In this document: one piece after another, positions 1-8,972 of the stretch
Layout of the letters: every line of letters begins with the position of its first letter
How positions within the stretch are numbered: the first letter of the stretch is position 1
Source: JBGRQA01 sp041725895
GTDB taxonomy: Bacteria; Bacteroidota; Bacteroidia; Bacteroidales; Marinifilaceae
Length of the DNA stretch: 64,000 bases
Reading direction: 5' to 3'
Assembly: GCA_041725895.1 (NCBI GenBank)
Contig: JBGRQA010000003.1
Span: 1 to 64,000 of the forward strand
Notes under the pieces: generated by a model
What the model was told of the DNA's origin: nothing
What the model saw: only the letters and a program-made list of their open reading frames with translations
Databases searched by the model: none
Translations under genes and position numbers: made by a program

Positions 1-314
1 ACAAAAAAATCTCACTGGAAAGCTCTTAATATGATTGCTTTTAGTATCATATTACTCAGACAACTTTAAACAACTTCTATTTCAACTTCTCAAAGCAAAG
101 AGAATAAAAAGCAATATCTCTGTATCTGCAATCCTAAAAAGAGAAATCACTTTACCAGATCATTTAATAATCCTGCATCTTAGGCATTGCTTACTAAAAA
201 GATTTTTACTTCCTACAATAATTACAGTACAAACAGATCCATCCTACAGGATTAAACCAGATCTGATTTTTACCATTTCCCATCCTTCCCACCCTCCTCC
301 TAAAGAACCTAAAC
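1..314. other. Window edge, no gene seen
   Basis: This is AT-rich sequence downstream of the minus-strand gene that ends at 315. An open frame at 35-355 (+) lacks recognisable protein features, overlaps the end of the real gene and has a composition typical of chance frames. I see no convincing terminator or RNA gene. Confidence 0.5.
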
Positions 315-1241
315 CTAAGAATCAATGGTCTCCTCGACTTTTAACATTTCAATAACCACATCCAATTTTAGAGTACGACCGGAAATAATTACAATATTTT
401 TTGTAACATTTACATATCCCTTTTTCGAAAATTCCAAAGTATGTGGCCCTGCAGAGAGACTATTGAAGTAAAATATACCCAGTTTACCACAGTGTCTTGT
501 AGCTTTTTTTCCATCAATCGAAATCTTCACATCAGTAACAGGTTTTCCCGTTTCAGCTTCGGTAAGTTTTCCGGTTAGCGCCCGGTGGGAACGACTGGGT
601 TCATCAACTTCCAAGGCTCGTTGATATTCCTTATAGAACGTATAATTGTTTTCTGAGTATTTGCTCTTCATATAAGGAGACAATACATTATCAATCAAAA
701 GATCAATTTGCCGGAACTCCTTTTGAATCTCTTCTGTTATATCCCGTTTCATTTTTTTTAAGTTACGGGGTTTTTCCAACCAATCCTTAAAACATGTTAG
801 CTTCTCCTCTAACCCATCCTTAACCTCCACCGTAACTAGCGCTGCAATAGCCGCCTCACTCTTCTGGGTAATAACTCTCAACAGATTGTTCGCGCTCTCA
901 ATAAGCTCCCGGTCTGACATTCTTTTAATCTTCCATGTCTGAAAATATTCAAAATCCTTAAACTCAGGAATCCCCTTATCGAATCCATAGCTATACAGAT
1001 ACCCTGCCACCATTACAACGCATTTTTCCAGAGCCTTTCTAGCCCTTTGTTTGTGTTCGGTAATAGGTTTACCGGAACTATTAATCTGGGAAAAGAATCC
1101 ATTAATTCTATTTCTCCCCTGTTCTATCTGATCGAACTTTTCCCTGGCAAAGGAATCAGTTTCTAGTATACTCTGATTATTCTTACCTAAATTGATTACA
1201 TTATTAGTTCGCGTCAATTTAACTTTATCAGATTTATTCAT
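315..1241 (-). CDS. Hypothetical protein with C-terminal carboxypeptidase-regulatory-like domain
   Basis: The product is 308 aa with no signal peptide, so it is probably cytoplasmic. Residues about 1-215 are charged and helical (many Lys, Glu and Arg) and I do not recognise the family. Residues about 218-300 look like a CarboxypepD_reg-like beta-sandwich, shown by ALTGKLTEAETGKPVTDVKI, the GIFYFNSLSAGPHTLEFSKKGY stretch and a final run of beta strands. That fold normally occurs in secreted or TonB-receptor proteins, so its presence without an export signal is odd. The gene stands alone. Its start is about 180 bp from a phased CATTG-box array (1424-1775), which lies upstream of it and could be regulatory. 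Function unknown. Confidence 0.75.
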   Translation of the reverse strand: MNKSDKVKLTRTNNVINLGKNNQSILETDSFAREKFDQIEQGRNRINGFFSQINSSGKPITEHKQRARKALEKCVVMVAGYLYSYGFDKGIPEFKDFEYFQTWKIKRMSDRELIESANNLLRVITQKSEAAIAALVTVEVKDGLEEKLTCFKDWLEKPRNLKKMKRDITEEIQKEFRQIDLLIDNVLSPYMKSKYSENNYTFYKEYQRALEVDEPSRSHRALTGKLTEAETGKPVTDVKISIDGKKATRHCGKLGIFYFNSLSAGPHTLEFSKKGYVNVTKNIVIISGRTLKLDVVIEMLKVEETIDS

Positions 1242-1423
1242 AACAATAATTTATTTCTTATAAAACGTACTTATCACTATAAAATTCAATCCTATTCCAC
1301 CATAGATTAACACAATTTTAATTCTTCACCTGTATCATAAAACGATTGTTCAATATCATAATAGCAGATACCGTCATACCAGGCCAGAAAAAAAGTAGAG
1401 CAATATCCCCCTCTTCTCTCACC

Positions 1424-1775
1424 ACATTGTAGAATCAGTAACCCAGCATTGCAATCCTTCAGGCCCACATTGAATAAGATGGAAGTAAGCATTGCACCCT
1501 TTCGTATCTACATTGTAAATATGAAGGACAACATTGCAATCCCTTAGACCTACATTGCAAAACATGAAAGATAACATTGCAATCCCTTAGACCTACATTG
1601 CAAAACATGAAAGATAACATTGCAATCCCTTAGACCTACATTGCAAAACATGAAAGACAACATTGCAATCCCTCAGACCTACATTGTAAACATGAAGGAT
1701 AACATTGCAACCCCACAGACTTACATTGCAAAACATGAAGGACAACATTGTAATACTCCAAACAAACATTGTATA
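1424..1775. repeat. Phased array of 17 CATTG boxes (21/22-bp spacing)
   Basis: CATTG begins at 1425, 1447, 1468, 1490, 1511, 1532, 1553, 1575, 1596, 1618, 1639, 1661, 1682, 1703, 1724, 1746 and 1767. Every interval is 21 or 22 bp. The centre is a near-perfect 43-bp composite repeat made of two half units, one of the type ACATTGCAATCCCTTAGACC and the other ACATTGCAAAACATGAAAG. The outer units have diverged except for the box and its spacing. Many boxes form the palindrome ATTGCAAT. Conserved spacing close to two helical turns in otherwise diverged units suggests a protein-binding array, but a decaying minisatellite would also fit. Confidence 0.85.
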
Positions 1776-2017
1776 ACTTCACCACCTAATTGCATTCTAA
1801 AGGACCTGCCTCCTGCGTTTCACTCAATTCCTATTCAATTAGGAAAACACTCAAGAGAGATCACTCAACAATAAATCCGACACACTTACAATCATAATTT
1901 ACAGCACCTAGAACACAACTAATTAGGATCTATTACAATTTCCCTTTGGAACAACCTTTTTCCAAGTTGAAATGAATAATATGACAAGGCAAAAAATAAA
2001 AATGGATAGAATTACCC

Positions 2018-2055
2018 GGGAGCCTGAAACAATCTACGGAAATTTTCAGGCTCCC
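2018..2055. terminator. Strong hairpin, terminator-like
   Basis: Arms GGGAGCCTGAAA (2018-2029) and TTTCAGGCTCCC (2044-2055) pair perfectly over 12 bp with a 14-nt loop. No T-run follows on either strand, so it may be a structured RNA or protein site rather than an intrinsic terminator. No gene ends nearby. Confidence 0.4.
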
Positions 2056-2736
2056 CGATCGTTATGCCGGCCAGATGGTAGGAATAAATGTATTTCTCTT
2101 CAGCAGGATTCAAAGAAAACATAGCATGTAAAGAATTAATTAACTAACACTTACACTGTTTGCTATATTGAAGTTAATTGCTTTTTTTCTATTGACCAAA
2201 AAATTTTTTACGGAATGGGTCGTCCAAAACTAAGAGGAAAGAAATTCACAACCACATTCCACAACATCTTGTAGGTGTATCGAGAAAATTGAAATGATGA
2301 CGATTCACACTCTCGCTAAAAAGAAAAATAATTTTAAGATCGTTACCGCATATAGGACATTCCTATTCTCTTGAGGTTCTATGGCTATTCCACATTAAAA
2401 CAATCAGTTTTTGAACAACTATTCACAATGATAGGCACCAATCAAATTTGCAAAACAGGCAAATTATGCTTACCTTTTTATTAAACATACTCTTAACTAA
2501 AATTTCATTGTAAAGGTGGGCCGAAGATAATTTGGTTCACCTTTACTCTTATGACCAACTAGCATCTCCACAATCCCAAGCCACATCGCATATTCAATTC
2601 ATCTTAAACACATTAAAAACCTCGACTGTTTTTCACGATCTTAAAATTATTGCTACAACACCCCCTTTGTTTCCATATTTCTTTTGGCAGGATTTAAATT
2701 AATTCTTAAATTATATCCTCTATTAATCAAAAGATT

Positions 2737-5127
2737 ATGAACACTGTGGAACCTAAAACACTAACCAAAAACAAAGCACAGGAGTTAGAATCCGAAAACA
2801 AGAGCCTAAAACAGGAATTGCTGCAACTGGAGAAAACTCTTGACAATATAAAACAGCATAATATCTTTTCGGAGGAATTGAGTGTGTTCCTGGAACGATC
2901 CAGGGAAGGAGTTAGTATATGGACCAAAGAGCTCGATCTTCTTTACATCAACCAGGCCAACCTGCAAATCTTCCACATCAGCAAGAAAACACCAAATTTA
3001 CTGGACAAAAATATCATTGAAGTCTTTCCTGAAATAGAATCTACACCGCGCCTTAAAGCATACAAAGGAGTTATTCAAACGCGCAAAACAGCTACATTCA
3101 ATTACAATCAATTCTTCCCCTCCATAAATAAAAATCGCTATTTCTCCTCCGAAGCCTTTATGGTTGGAAAAAACCTGGTTATTATTACCCGGGATATATC
3201 CCAATCAGTCGTATTACAGGAGAAATTGAACCAGGCTGATAAACGAATGTTAAAAACTCAAAAAATAGCCGAGGTGGGGTTCTGGTCGTACAACTGCGTT
3301 AAACATACCTGGTTCTGGTCCGAAGAAATATTTCTTCTTTTGGGATACTCTCCCCGGAACACTAAACCCGACCTGGAAAGATTTCTTGATCGAATAGATC
3401 CAAAGGAAAGAAGGATTATCCGAAAGCAATTTGAAAATAGAAACAACAGGAAACTTCGTTTCCATGATATCTACAAAATCACCATAAAGAATAAAACCAG
3501 GTATTTACTGTGTAGGGGAGAATCCCAAACAAATAGTGAGGATAAGGTAATTAGAACAGAGGGAATTCTGCAAGATATTACCAAAAGAGTTAAATCTCAA
3601 CAAAACTTAATTCAAAGTGAAAAACGATTCCGGCTGATCGCAGATAATGTGTCCGAAGTATTTTGGCTTAGAACCCCCACAGAGATTCTGTATATCAACC
3701 ATGCATTTGAACGAATATGGCAAATCCCAAGAAGAGAGATATACAACAATCCGAAATCTCTATTTAGAAGCGTACACCCTAAAGATAAAAAGCAAGTAGA
3801 AAAGCTAGTCGCAACAAACAACTCACAAACCGATACCACTCCCAAAGGAATCGAATTTCGAATCCTTCTTCCCAATGGAGATCAAAAATGGATCTGGGCC
3901 AAAACATTTAAGGTGCTAGACAAAGAACGACAAACACGAATCATCGGTTTTGCCACTGATATCACAACAATCAAAAAGAAGGAAGCTGAATTAATTAAAG
4001 CAAAACAAAAGGCGGAGGAGTCGGAACATTTAAAATCAGCATTTCTAGCCACCATGTCACATGAATTGCGAACACCCTTAAATGCTATTATCGGATTTTC
4101 GGACCTCCTTTCCACTACTTTATTGGAGGAGGAGATACTCGAATATGCATCTACCATAAATAAGGCAGGCATGCAATTACTGGATATTATCAATAATATT
4201 TTCAGCGTAGCCCTACTGGAAAGCCAGCAAATCAACTTTAAGAATTCTGCCTTTCATCTAAGCGATATCATCCAGGAAATCGAACCTATACTAAGAAACA
4301 ATGCAGAAACCAGTTCCAAAACTCACCTGGACATCCGATTCCTGCCTGATTTACGTCACTCCCAACCTTCCCTGTACTGCGACCCGAAAAGTCTAAAACA
4401 AATTTGGATGATTCTACTCAACAATGCACTTAAATTTACAGAAAAGGGATATATATGTTATGGTTATAAAATCCTGGATCAAAACCGCATTAAATTCTTT
4501 GTTAAAGATTCCGGAATTGGAATTCCCCTATCAAAACAGAAATACATCTTTAATAAATTTATGCAATTGGAGGATACCCATACAAGAAAATTTGGAGGAA
4601 CCGGCCTGGGACTAGCCATTGTAAAGAAAATTGTAGAATTGATGAAGGGAGAATTAGGAGTGAATTCCTACCCCGGAAAAGGATCTGAATTCTACTTTAT
4701 CCTCTCCTGTTTGCACAACAGTCCGGAACCTGCTAAGAGCTTAAACTTTACCGCAAAGGTCGATTGGTCCGATAAAAAAATCCTTATTGTAGAAGATGAT
4801 ATTAAGAGTTTACAACTAATCAACTCAAATCTATCTGAAACACAAATTCACATGATCCAAACCTCAAAAGGTGAAGATGTAGAATTACTCTTTGAACAAC
4901 ACCCCGACATCAACATTGTTCTGATGGATCTAAATCTTCCACAAATGAATGGTTTCGAAGCAACAAAACAACTCAAAAAATATCATCCCACGGTTAACGT
5001 AATTGCACAATCGGCCTATGTTGATCCTAAAACCATTAAGGAAATCTATGAAGCGGGATGCAACGATTACCTGGTAAAACCCTATTCCCGTGACGAGCTT
5101 CTACATGTTTTGAGTTCCTATCTGTAA
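2737..5127 (+). CDS. PAS-domain hybrid sensor histidine kinase/response regulator
   Basis: 796 aa, no membrane segment or signal peptide, so a cytoplasmic sensor. In order: N-terminal coiled coil (about 10-45), three PAS-type modules (about 50-160, 180-285 and 295-415), a HisKA domain with the phospho-acceptor His442 in FLATMSHELRTPLNAIIGFS, an HATPase domain (about 540-660, with GIGIP and GTGLGLAIV), and a C-terminal receiver domain whose phospho-Asp is Asp731 in VLMDLNLPQMNG. It should autophosphorylate on His442 and pass phosphate to Asp731, then to a separate partner. No transcription factor or Hpt gene is adjacent, so it is an orphan hybrid kinase. The N-terminal PAS could bind a small molecule or cofactor; I see no marker that says which. 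Confidence 0.93.
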   Translation: MNTVEPKTLTKNKAQELESENKSLKQELLQLEKTLDNIKQHNIFSEELSVFLERSREGVSIWTKELDLLYINQANLQIFHISKKTPNLLDKNIIEVFPEIESTPRLKAYKGVIQTRKTATFNYNQFFPSINKNRYFSSEAFMVGKNLVIITRDISQSVVLQEKLNQADKRMLKTQKIAEVGFWSYNCVKHTWFWSEEIFLLLGYSPRNTKPDLERFLDRIDPKERRIIRKQFENRNNRKLRFHDIYKITIKNKTRYLLCRGESQTNSEDKVIRTEGILQDITKRVKSQQNLIQSEKRFRLIADNVSEVFWLRTPTEILYINHAFERIWQIPRREIYNNPKSLFRSVHPKDKKQVEKLVATNNSQTDTTPKGIEFRILLPNGDQKWIWAKTFKVLDKERQTRIIGFATDITTIKKKEAELIKAKQKAEESEHLKSAFLATMSHELRTPLNAIIGFSDLLSTTLLEEEILEYASTINKAGMQLLDIINNIFSVALLESQQINFKNSAFHLSDIIQEIEPILRNNAETSSKTHLDIRFLPDLRHSQPSLYCDPKSLKQIWMILLNNALKFTEKGYICYGYKILDQNRIKFFVKDSGIGIPLSKQKYIFNKFMQLEDTHTRKFGGTGLGLAIVKKIVELMKGELGVNSYPGKGSEFYFILSCLHNSPEPAKSLNFTAKVDWSDKKILIVEDDIKSLQLINSNLSETQIHMIQTSKGEDVELLFEQHPDINIVLMDLNLPQMNGFEATKQLKKYHPTVNVIAQSAYVDPKTIKEIYEAGCNDYLVKPYSRDELLHVLSSYL

Positions 5128-5291
5128 TCCTCACAAGATCTACTATTTTTGTACAATACAAACAGTAATGATAAATTTGAAAGGTTTAAATAATCCCCTC
5201 AATTTATTCGCTAAAACACTAAAAGAGGCATTTAATTACAATCACTGCCCCTGCACAAACAATATATTTCATTTATAATAATACACTTATC

Positions 5292-5639
5292 ATGCCCTAT
5301 TTAAAAATACAAAGCAACAAATTATTCTCCTCTGAAGATCAACAATCCATACTTCTTGAATTCTCCCAACTCCTATCCAAGGAACTAGGTAAACCTGAGA
5401 AATATATTATGACTTCGTTCGCCCCCCAACAGGAGATGACATTCGGCGGAAGTTCAGAACCTCTTGTTTTTCTCCAACTAAAAAGCATTGGACTACCCAA
5501 TACCCAAACAAAAAATCTCTCGGAAAAGTTGTGTCAAGCTGTACAACAAATAATGAATATCGCCCCCGAAAGAACTTATATCGAGTTTAGAGATGCTCCA
5601 CGAGCTTTTTGGGGATGGAACAGTACAACCTTCGAATAA
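5292..5639 (+). CDS. MIF-like tautomerase family protein
   Basis: 115 aa, the usual size of the macrophage migration inhibitory factor/phenylpyruvate tautomerase family. It starts Met-Pro (MPYLKIQSNK); in this family the N-terminal Pro is exposed after Met removal and is the catalytic base. Other family features are KYIMTSF, the FGGSSEPLVFLQLKSIG strand and the APERTYIEFRDAPRAFWGWN C-terminal stretch. Trimeric keto-enol tautomerase activity is inferred from the family; the true bacterial substrate is unknown. The gene stands alone, about 165 bp after the histidine kinase gene and in the same orientation. Confidence 0.85.
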   Translation: MPYLKIQSNKLFSSEDQQSILLEFSQLLSKELGKPEKYIMTSFAPQQEMTFGGSSEPLVFLQLKSIGLPNTQTKNLSEKLCQAVQQIMNIAPERTYIEFRDAPRAFWGWNSTTFE

Positions 5640-6240
5640 ATAATGAATACTACATCCATTTTGTTTCTAAAATTTTCTGTCTTAAAAAATTGAAAAAAGA
5701 CCCCAATTAGGATGCAATGATTCAACAAATTATAGTAGTCGACACAATTTTTTTATCAAACGACTAACATTTGACAGAAAAACGCCTTTCTTTCCTGAAA
5801 CCAAACAATTCAATCGGGTTTATTATATAATAGGGTACAATATTCATAATCTTCGAATTTTATAGGTTCCCAAATTGAAGATGGAAAATAATTCTATTAC
5901 AATTCAAACCTTCCATTATCATTGGTTTCAGAAAAGAAAGTGCTTATCCCCCCTCCCTCCATGCTATTCAACACTGTTGGAGGCTTGACTTCCCACATAC
6001 TCAAGAACACACGACAAACTGACATTCAATCAATTCAAAGCTACTATACTCTTACTAATTTAACTACAATTCTGATCCCAGGTAATTGAAACTTCTTCAA
6101 ATTCTGAAGAAGAAACGCCTCTTTCCTTTGTTATTTTTTCATCCTCCTTGTTAATTTTTCAACATTTTGTTGCTTTTGATTCGTTTTTTATCCAACTTTA
6201 CACCCGCTTACAAAATCAGAATAGAAAGAAAACATACAAT
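5640..6240. other. 600-bp intergenic region before lysC leader
   Basis: No gene seen. It holds a widely spaced inverted repeat (5786-5940) and a small hairpin at 6092-6112 (CTTCTTCA / TGAAGAAG). A short direct repeat resembling AAACGCCTCTTTCCT occurs near 5781 and 6113. The promoter of the lysC leader must lie near 6150-6220, but I find no exact TAnnTTTG box there. Confidence 0.4.
5786..5940. repeat. 19-bp inverted repeat with 117-bp spacer
   Basis: Left arm CTTTCTTTCCTGAAACCAA (5786-5804) is the reverse complement of the right arm TTGGTTTCAGAAAAGAAAG (5922-5940) at 18 of 19 positions. The AT-rich spacer contains no frame of interest. It could be a MITE-like relic or a long-range RNA stem. 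No target duplication is evident. Confidence 0.55.
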
Positions 6241-6291
6241 ATGAAACGAAATAAACAGATAAAGCACTATAAACACTATTGGAATTATTAA
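6241..6291 (+). CDS. Putative lysC-lysA leader peptide (attenuator)
   Basis: A 16-residue frame, MKRNKQIKHYKHYWNY, ends about 100 bp before the aspartokinase start and is followed by a perfect intrinsic terminator. Four of the 16 residues are Lys, with His, Tyr and Trp as further costly residues. That is what a ribosome-stalling leader for a lysine operon would look like: stalling at Lys codons could favour an alternative fold and let RNA polymerase pass the terminator. Peptide, terminator and operon order are seen; attenuation is inferred. Arg, His and Tyr codons make the specificity less pure than in classical leaders. Confidence 0.5.
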   Translation: MKRNKQIKHYKHYWNY

Positions 6292-6334
6292 ATCCCAAAA
6301 GAGGAAAATGTTAAGCTAACACTAAAAACACAGT

Positions 6335-6367
6335 GAAGGCCTGCAGATTTCTGCAGGCCTTCTTTTT
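6335..6367 (+). terminator. Intrinsic terminator / attenuator upstream of lysC
   Basis: A perfect 12-bp stem, GAAGGCCTGCAG / CTGCAGGCCTTC, with a 4-nt loop (ATTT) is followed by TTTTT and lies only 25 bp before the lysC ATG at 6393. Its position after a short leader frame and before the operon argues for conditional termination. It would otherwise end a transcript that contains nothing but the leader. Confidence 0.8.
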
Positions 6368-6392
6368 AACCCGTATTCAAAAACTGATTACA

Positions 6393-7703
6393 ATGAGAGT
6401 TTTAAAATTTGGAGGCACGTCTGTAGGTTCCGCTGAGCGAATGCAAAAGCTGGCACATCTGATACAAAACAACGAGCCTAAAATAGTAGTACTATCAGCA
6501 ATGTCTGGTACCACCAATACTTTAGTCGAAATCACAGAACTACTATACAAAAACGACAAGAAGAAGGCAGAAAAAATTATTCAAGATTTGGAAACCAAAT
6601 ACAACTGCATTGTCGAAAAACTCTTTTCAAGCCAGGAACACAAGTGCAAGGGGAATGAACTCATTCGGTCCCATTTCACCTATATTCGAAATTTTGTACT
6701 ACGAAGTTTTACCTCATTGCAGGAAAGAGCAATACTGGCCCAGGGAGAACTAATCTCTACAGCCCTGTTTCATTACTACTTATCTGAACAAGGCATTGAT
6801 TCTGTTCTTCTGCCTGCTTTGAATTTTATGAGAATTGATAAGGATGGTGAACCGGATCATTATTACATACAGGAGTCACTCAAAAGAGAATTGGCAAAGC
6901 ACTCCCAGCAAACACTATTCATTACCCAGGGATATATTAGTCGCAATGCCTTTGGCGAAGTAGACAATCTTAAACGAGGCGGTAGTGATTATACTGCATC
7001 GCTTGTGGGAGCAGCTATTGAAGCAGAAGAGGTACAAATCTGGACGGATATTGATGGTTTTCACAACAACGATCCTCGCTTTGTAGATCACACCCATTCC
7101 ATAGATGTTCTTTCCTTTGAGGAAGCAGCCGAATTGGCCTATTTCGGGGCAAAAATCATGCATCCGGCCTCTGTTATGCCTTGCAAGTTGAAAAACATCC
7201 CTGTACGGTTAAAAAACACACTGAATCCATCGGATCAGGGTACATTAGTAACCAGTCAATCGTCCAATGAAGGAATCAAAGCTATTGCTGCCAAGGATGG
7301 AATATCGGCCGTAAAGATAAAATCAGGAAGAATGCTTCTGGCCTACGGATTTCTTCGTAAAGTATTCGAAGTGTTTGAAATCTACAAAACCCCAATAGAC
7401 ATGATTACCACTTCAGAGGTGGCAGTCTCCCTCACAATTGACGACACGACCAATCTCTCGGAAATTGAAATGGAATTGGAAAAATACGGTACAGTAGAAG
7501 TAGACCAAAACCAAACCATTATTTGTATTGTTGGTGATTTTATTGCCGAAACTACGGGCAGTGCTATGAAAGTGCTACAAGCCCTGCAAAACATTCCCAT
7601 TCGAATGATTTCCTATGGAGGAAGCAGCCATAACATTTCCGTACTGGTAAATCAGAACGATAAGGTAAAGGCGCTTCAGGCCCTTAGTGATCACTTGTTT
7701 TAA
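6393..7703 (+). CDS. lysC: Aspartate kinase (monofunctional)
   Basis: 436 aa from ATG 6393. That start gives the family N-terminus MRVLKFGGTSVGSAERM; a longer frame from 6333 would be translated through the terminator hairpin and is rejected. The enzyme phosphorylates L-aspartate with ATP, the first step to lysine/diaminopimelate, threonine and methionine. Motifs seen are KFGGTSVGS (nucleotide and aspartate binding), LKRGGSDYTASLVGAAI, IWTDIDGFHNNDPR and AYFGAKIMHPASVMPC. Residues about 290-436 form the two ACT repeats expected to bind a feedback inhibitor. lysA follows after 35 bp in the same direction, so this copy most likely serves lysine and peptidoglycan diaminopimelate synthesis. Regulation is probably by attenuation (leader 6241-6291, terminator 6335-6367). 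Confidence 0.95.
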   Translation: MRVLKFGGTSVGSAERMQKLAHLIQNNEPKIVVLSAMSGTTNTLVEITELLYKNDKKKAEKIIQDLETKYNCIVEKLFSSQEHKCKGNELIRSHFTYIRNFVLRSFTSLQERAILAQGELISTALFHYYLSEQGIDSVLLPALNFMRIDKDGEPDHYYIQESLKRELAKHSQQTLFITQGYISRNAFGEVDNLKRGGSDYTASLVGAAIEAEEVQIWTDIDGFHNNDPRFVDHTHSIDVLSFEEAAELAYFGAKIMHPASVMPCKLKNIPVRLKNTLNPSDQGTLVTSQSSNEGIKAIAAKDGISAVKIKSGRMLLAYGFLRKVFEVFEIYKTPIDMITTSEVAVSLTIDDTTNLSEIEMELEKYGTVEVDQNQTIICIVGDFIAETTGSAMKVLQALQNIPIRMISYGGSSHNISVLVNQNDKVKALQALSDHLF

Positions 7704-7738
7704 AAACCATTAACAACTGACAACGCAAGCATCAAACT

Positions 7739-8893
7739 ATGTTCACGAATCAAATCATATCGAGACTAAATACCTTACCCACTCCATTCTATTATTACAA
7801 CATGGAGTTGTTAGAGAAGACCTTACAACGTATTCAGAAAGAATCCTCCCAATATGGCTACCACGTGCATTATGCCGTAAAAGCCAATGCCAACAAAAAA
7901 ATACTTCATCAAATACAAGCTATTGGCTTAGGAGCCGATTGCGTAAGCGGCAATGAAATCCAACGAGCATTGGACACTGGTTTTTCACCCAACAAAATAG
8001 TATATGCAGGAGTGGGTAAGTCCGATAGAGAGATCAACCTTGCCTTGACGAACGGAATTTTCTGCTTCAATTGCGAATCCATACCCGAATTGGAAATTAT
8101 CAATCAACTGGCGGGCTTACAAAATAAGCAAGCAAAGGTAGCACTTCGCATCAATCCTAATGTTGATGCCAAAACCCATCATTACATAACCACGGGTATA
8201 GAGGAAAATAAATTTGGCATCAATCGTTGGGAACTTGAGAATGTTTTAAAACTGCTACCCCAACTAAAAAACATTGAGTTGATTGGACTTCATTTCCATA
8301 TCGGTTCGCAAATCACGGATCTTTCCGTATTCAAAGGATTGTGCATCAGAATTAATGAAATTCAGGAATGGTTTGCCGATCGTCACATTCATGTCAAGCA
8401 CATCAATGTGGGAGGTGGCTTTGGTGTAGATTACCAAAATCCCGATCATCACTCCATTGCCGATTTCAAAGGCTATTTTGCTACATTCAATCAATTTCTG
8501 GATCTAAGACCGCAACAACAATTGCATTTCGAACTGGGACGATCAGTAGTGGCTCAATGTGGCAGTTTAATTTCCAGGGTTTTGTACATTAAAAACGGAG
8601 TTCAAACAAAGTTTGCCATTCTGGATGCCGGAATGACTGAACTTTTAAGACCCGCATTGTACCAGGCCTACCACCACATTCAAAACTTAAGTTCCAATGG
8701 TGAAAAGGAGTACTATAACGTAGTGGGCCCCATTTGCGAATCATCCGATTGCTTTGGAAAATCAATCCCGTTACCAATAACTAAAAGAAATGATTTAATC
8801 GCCATTCGATCGGCTGGTGCCTACGGTGAAATAATGGCTTCCGGCTACAATCTAAGGGATTTGGCTCCGTCGGTGTTTTCCAACGATCTTTAG
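7739..8893 (+). CDS. lysA: Diaminopimelate decarboxylase
   Basis: 384 aa, slightly shorter than typical LysA. It is a PLP-dependent fold-type III enzyme converting meso-diaminopimelate to L-lysine and CO2. The PLP Lys is Lys48 in HYAVKANAN. HFHIGSQ, the glycine-rich phosphate-binding NVGGGFGVDY, FELGRSVV and the GPICESSDCFGK stretch with the active-site Cys of the partner subunit are all present. It forms the second gene of the lysC-lysA unit, 35 bp downstream of lysC, and would share its attenuator control. Confidence 0.95.
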   Translation: MFTNQIISRLNTLPTPFYYYNMELLEKTLQRIQKESSQYGYHVHYAVKANANKKILHQIQAIGLGADCVSGNEIQRALDTGFSPNKIVYAGVGKSDREINLALTNGIFCFNCESIPELEIINQLAGLQNKQAKVALRINPNVDAKTHHYITTGIEENKFGINRWELENVLKLLPQLKNIELIGLHFHIGSQITDLSVFKGLCIRINEIQEWFADRHIHVKHINVGGGFGVDYQNPDHHSIADFKGYFATFNQFLDLRPQQQLHFELGRSVVAQCGSLISRVLYIKNGVQTKFAILDAGMTELLRPALYQAYHHIQNLSSNGEKEYYNVVGPICESSDCFGKSIPLPITKRNDLIAIRSAGAYGEIMASGYNLRDLAPSVFSNDL

Positions 8894-8928
8894 ACATTAA
8901 CGTTTCCTATACTTTTGTATAACCCGTC

Positions 8929-8965
8929 GAACCGGTGGAATTTTAATTTAAAGTTCTGCCGGTTC
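8929..8965. terminator. Terminator-like hairpin between convergent genes
   Basis: GAACCGG (8929-8935) and CCGGTTC (8959-8965) pair across an AT-rich loop between the ends of lysA (+) and the DUF6268 gene (-). It probably serves both directions. The stem is short. Confidence 0.5.
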
Positions 8966-8972
8966 ATTTAAT

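Larger units (their letters stand above)
1242..2736. other. Long intergenic region with repeat array and hairpin
   Basis: About 1.5 kb without a convincing gene. It holds the CATTG array (1424-1775) and a strong hairpin (2018-2055), described separately. Open frames at 1307-1492 (-) and 1620-1874 (+) fall in or beside the repeats and are by-products of them: the 43-bp composite period is not a multiple of three, so the repeat cannot encode a repeated peptide. I see nothing further between 2056 and 2736. Confidence 0.6.

Noticed and set aside
1424..1775. CRISPR array
   Set aside because: The repeats are contiguous with no unique spacers of constant length, and no cas gene is near.
1307..1874. 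Small proteins from frames at 1307-1492 (-) and 1620-1874 (+)
   Set aside because: They are read from or beside the CATTG repeats, with repeat-derived peptides and no start-site support.
6333..6392. 20-residue N-terminal extension of LysC
   Set aside because: It would be translated from the terminator hairpin, and the family N-terminus begins exactly at ATG 6393.
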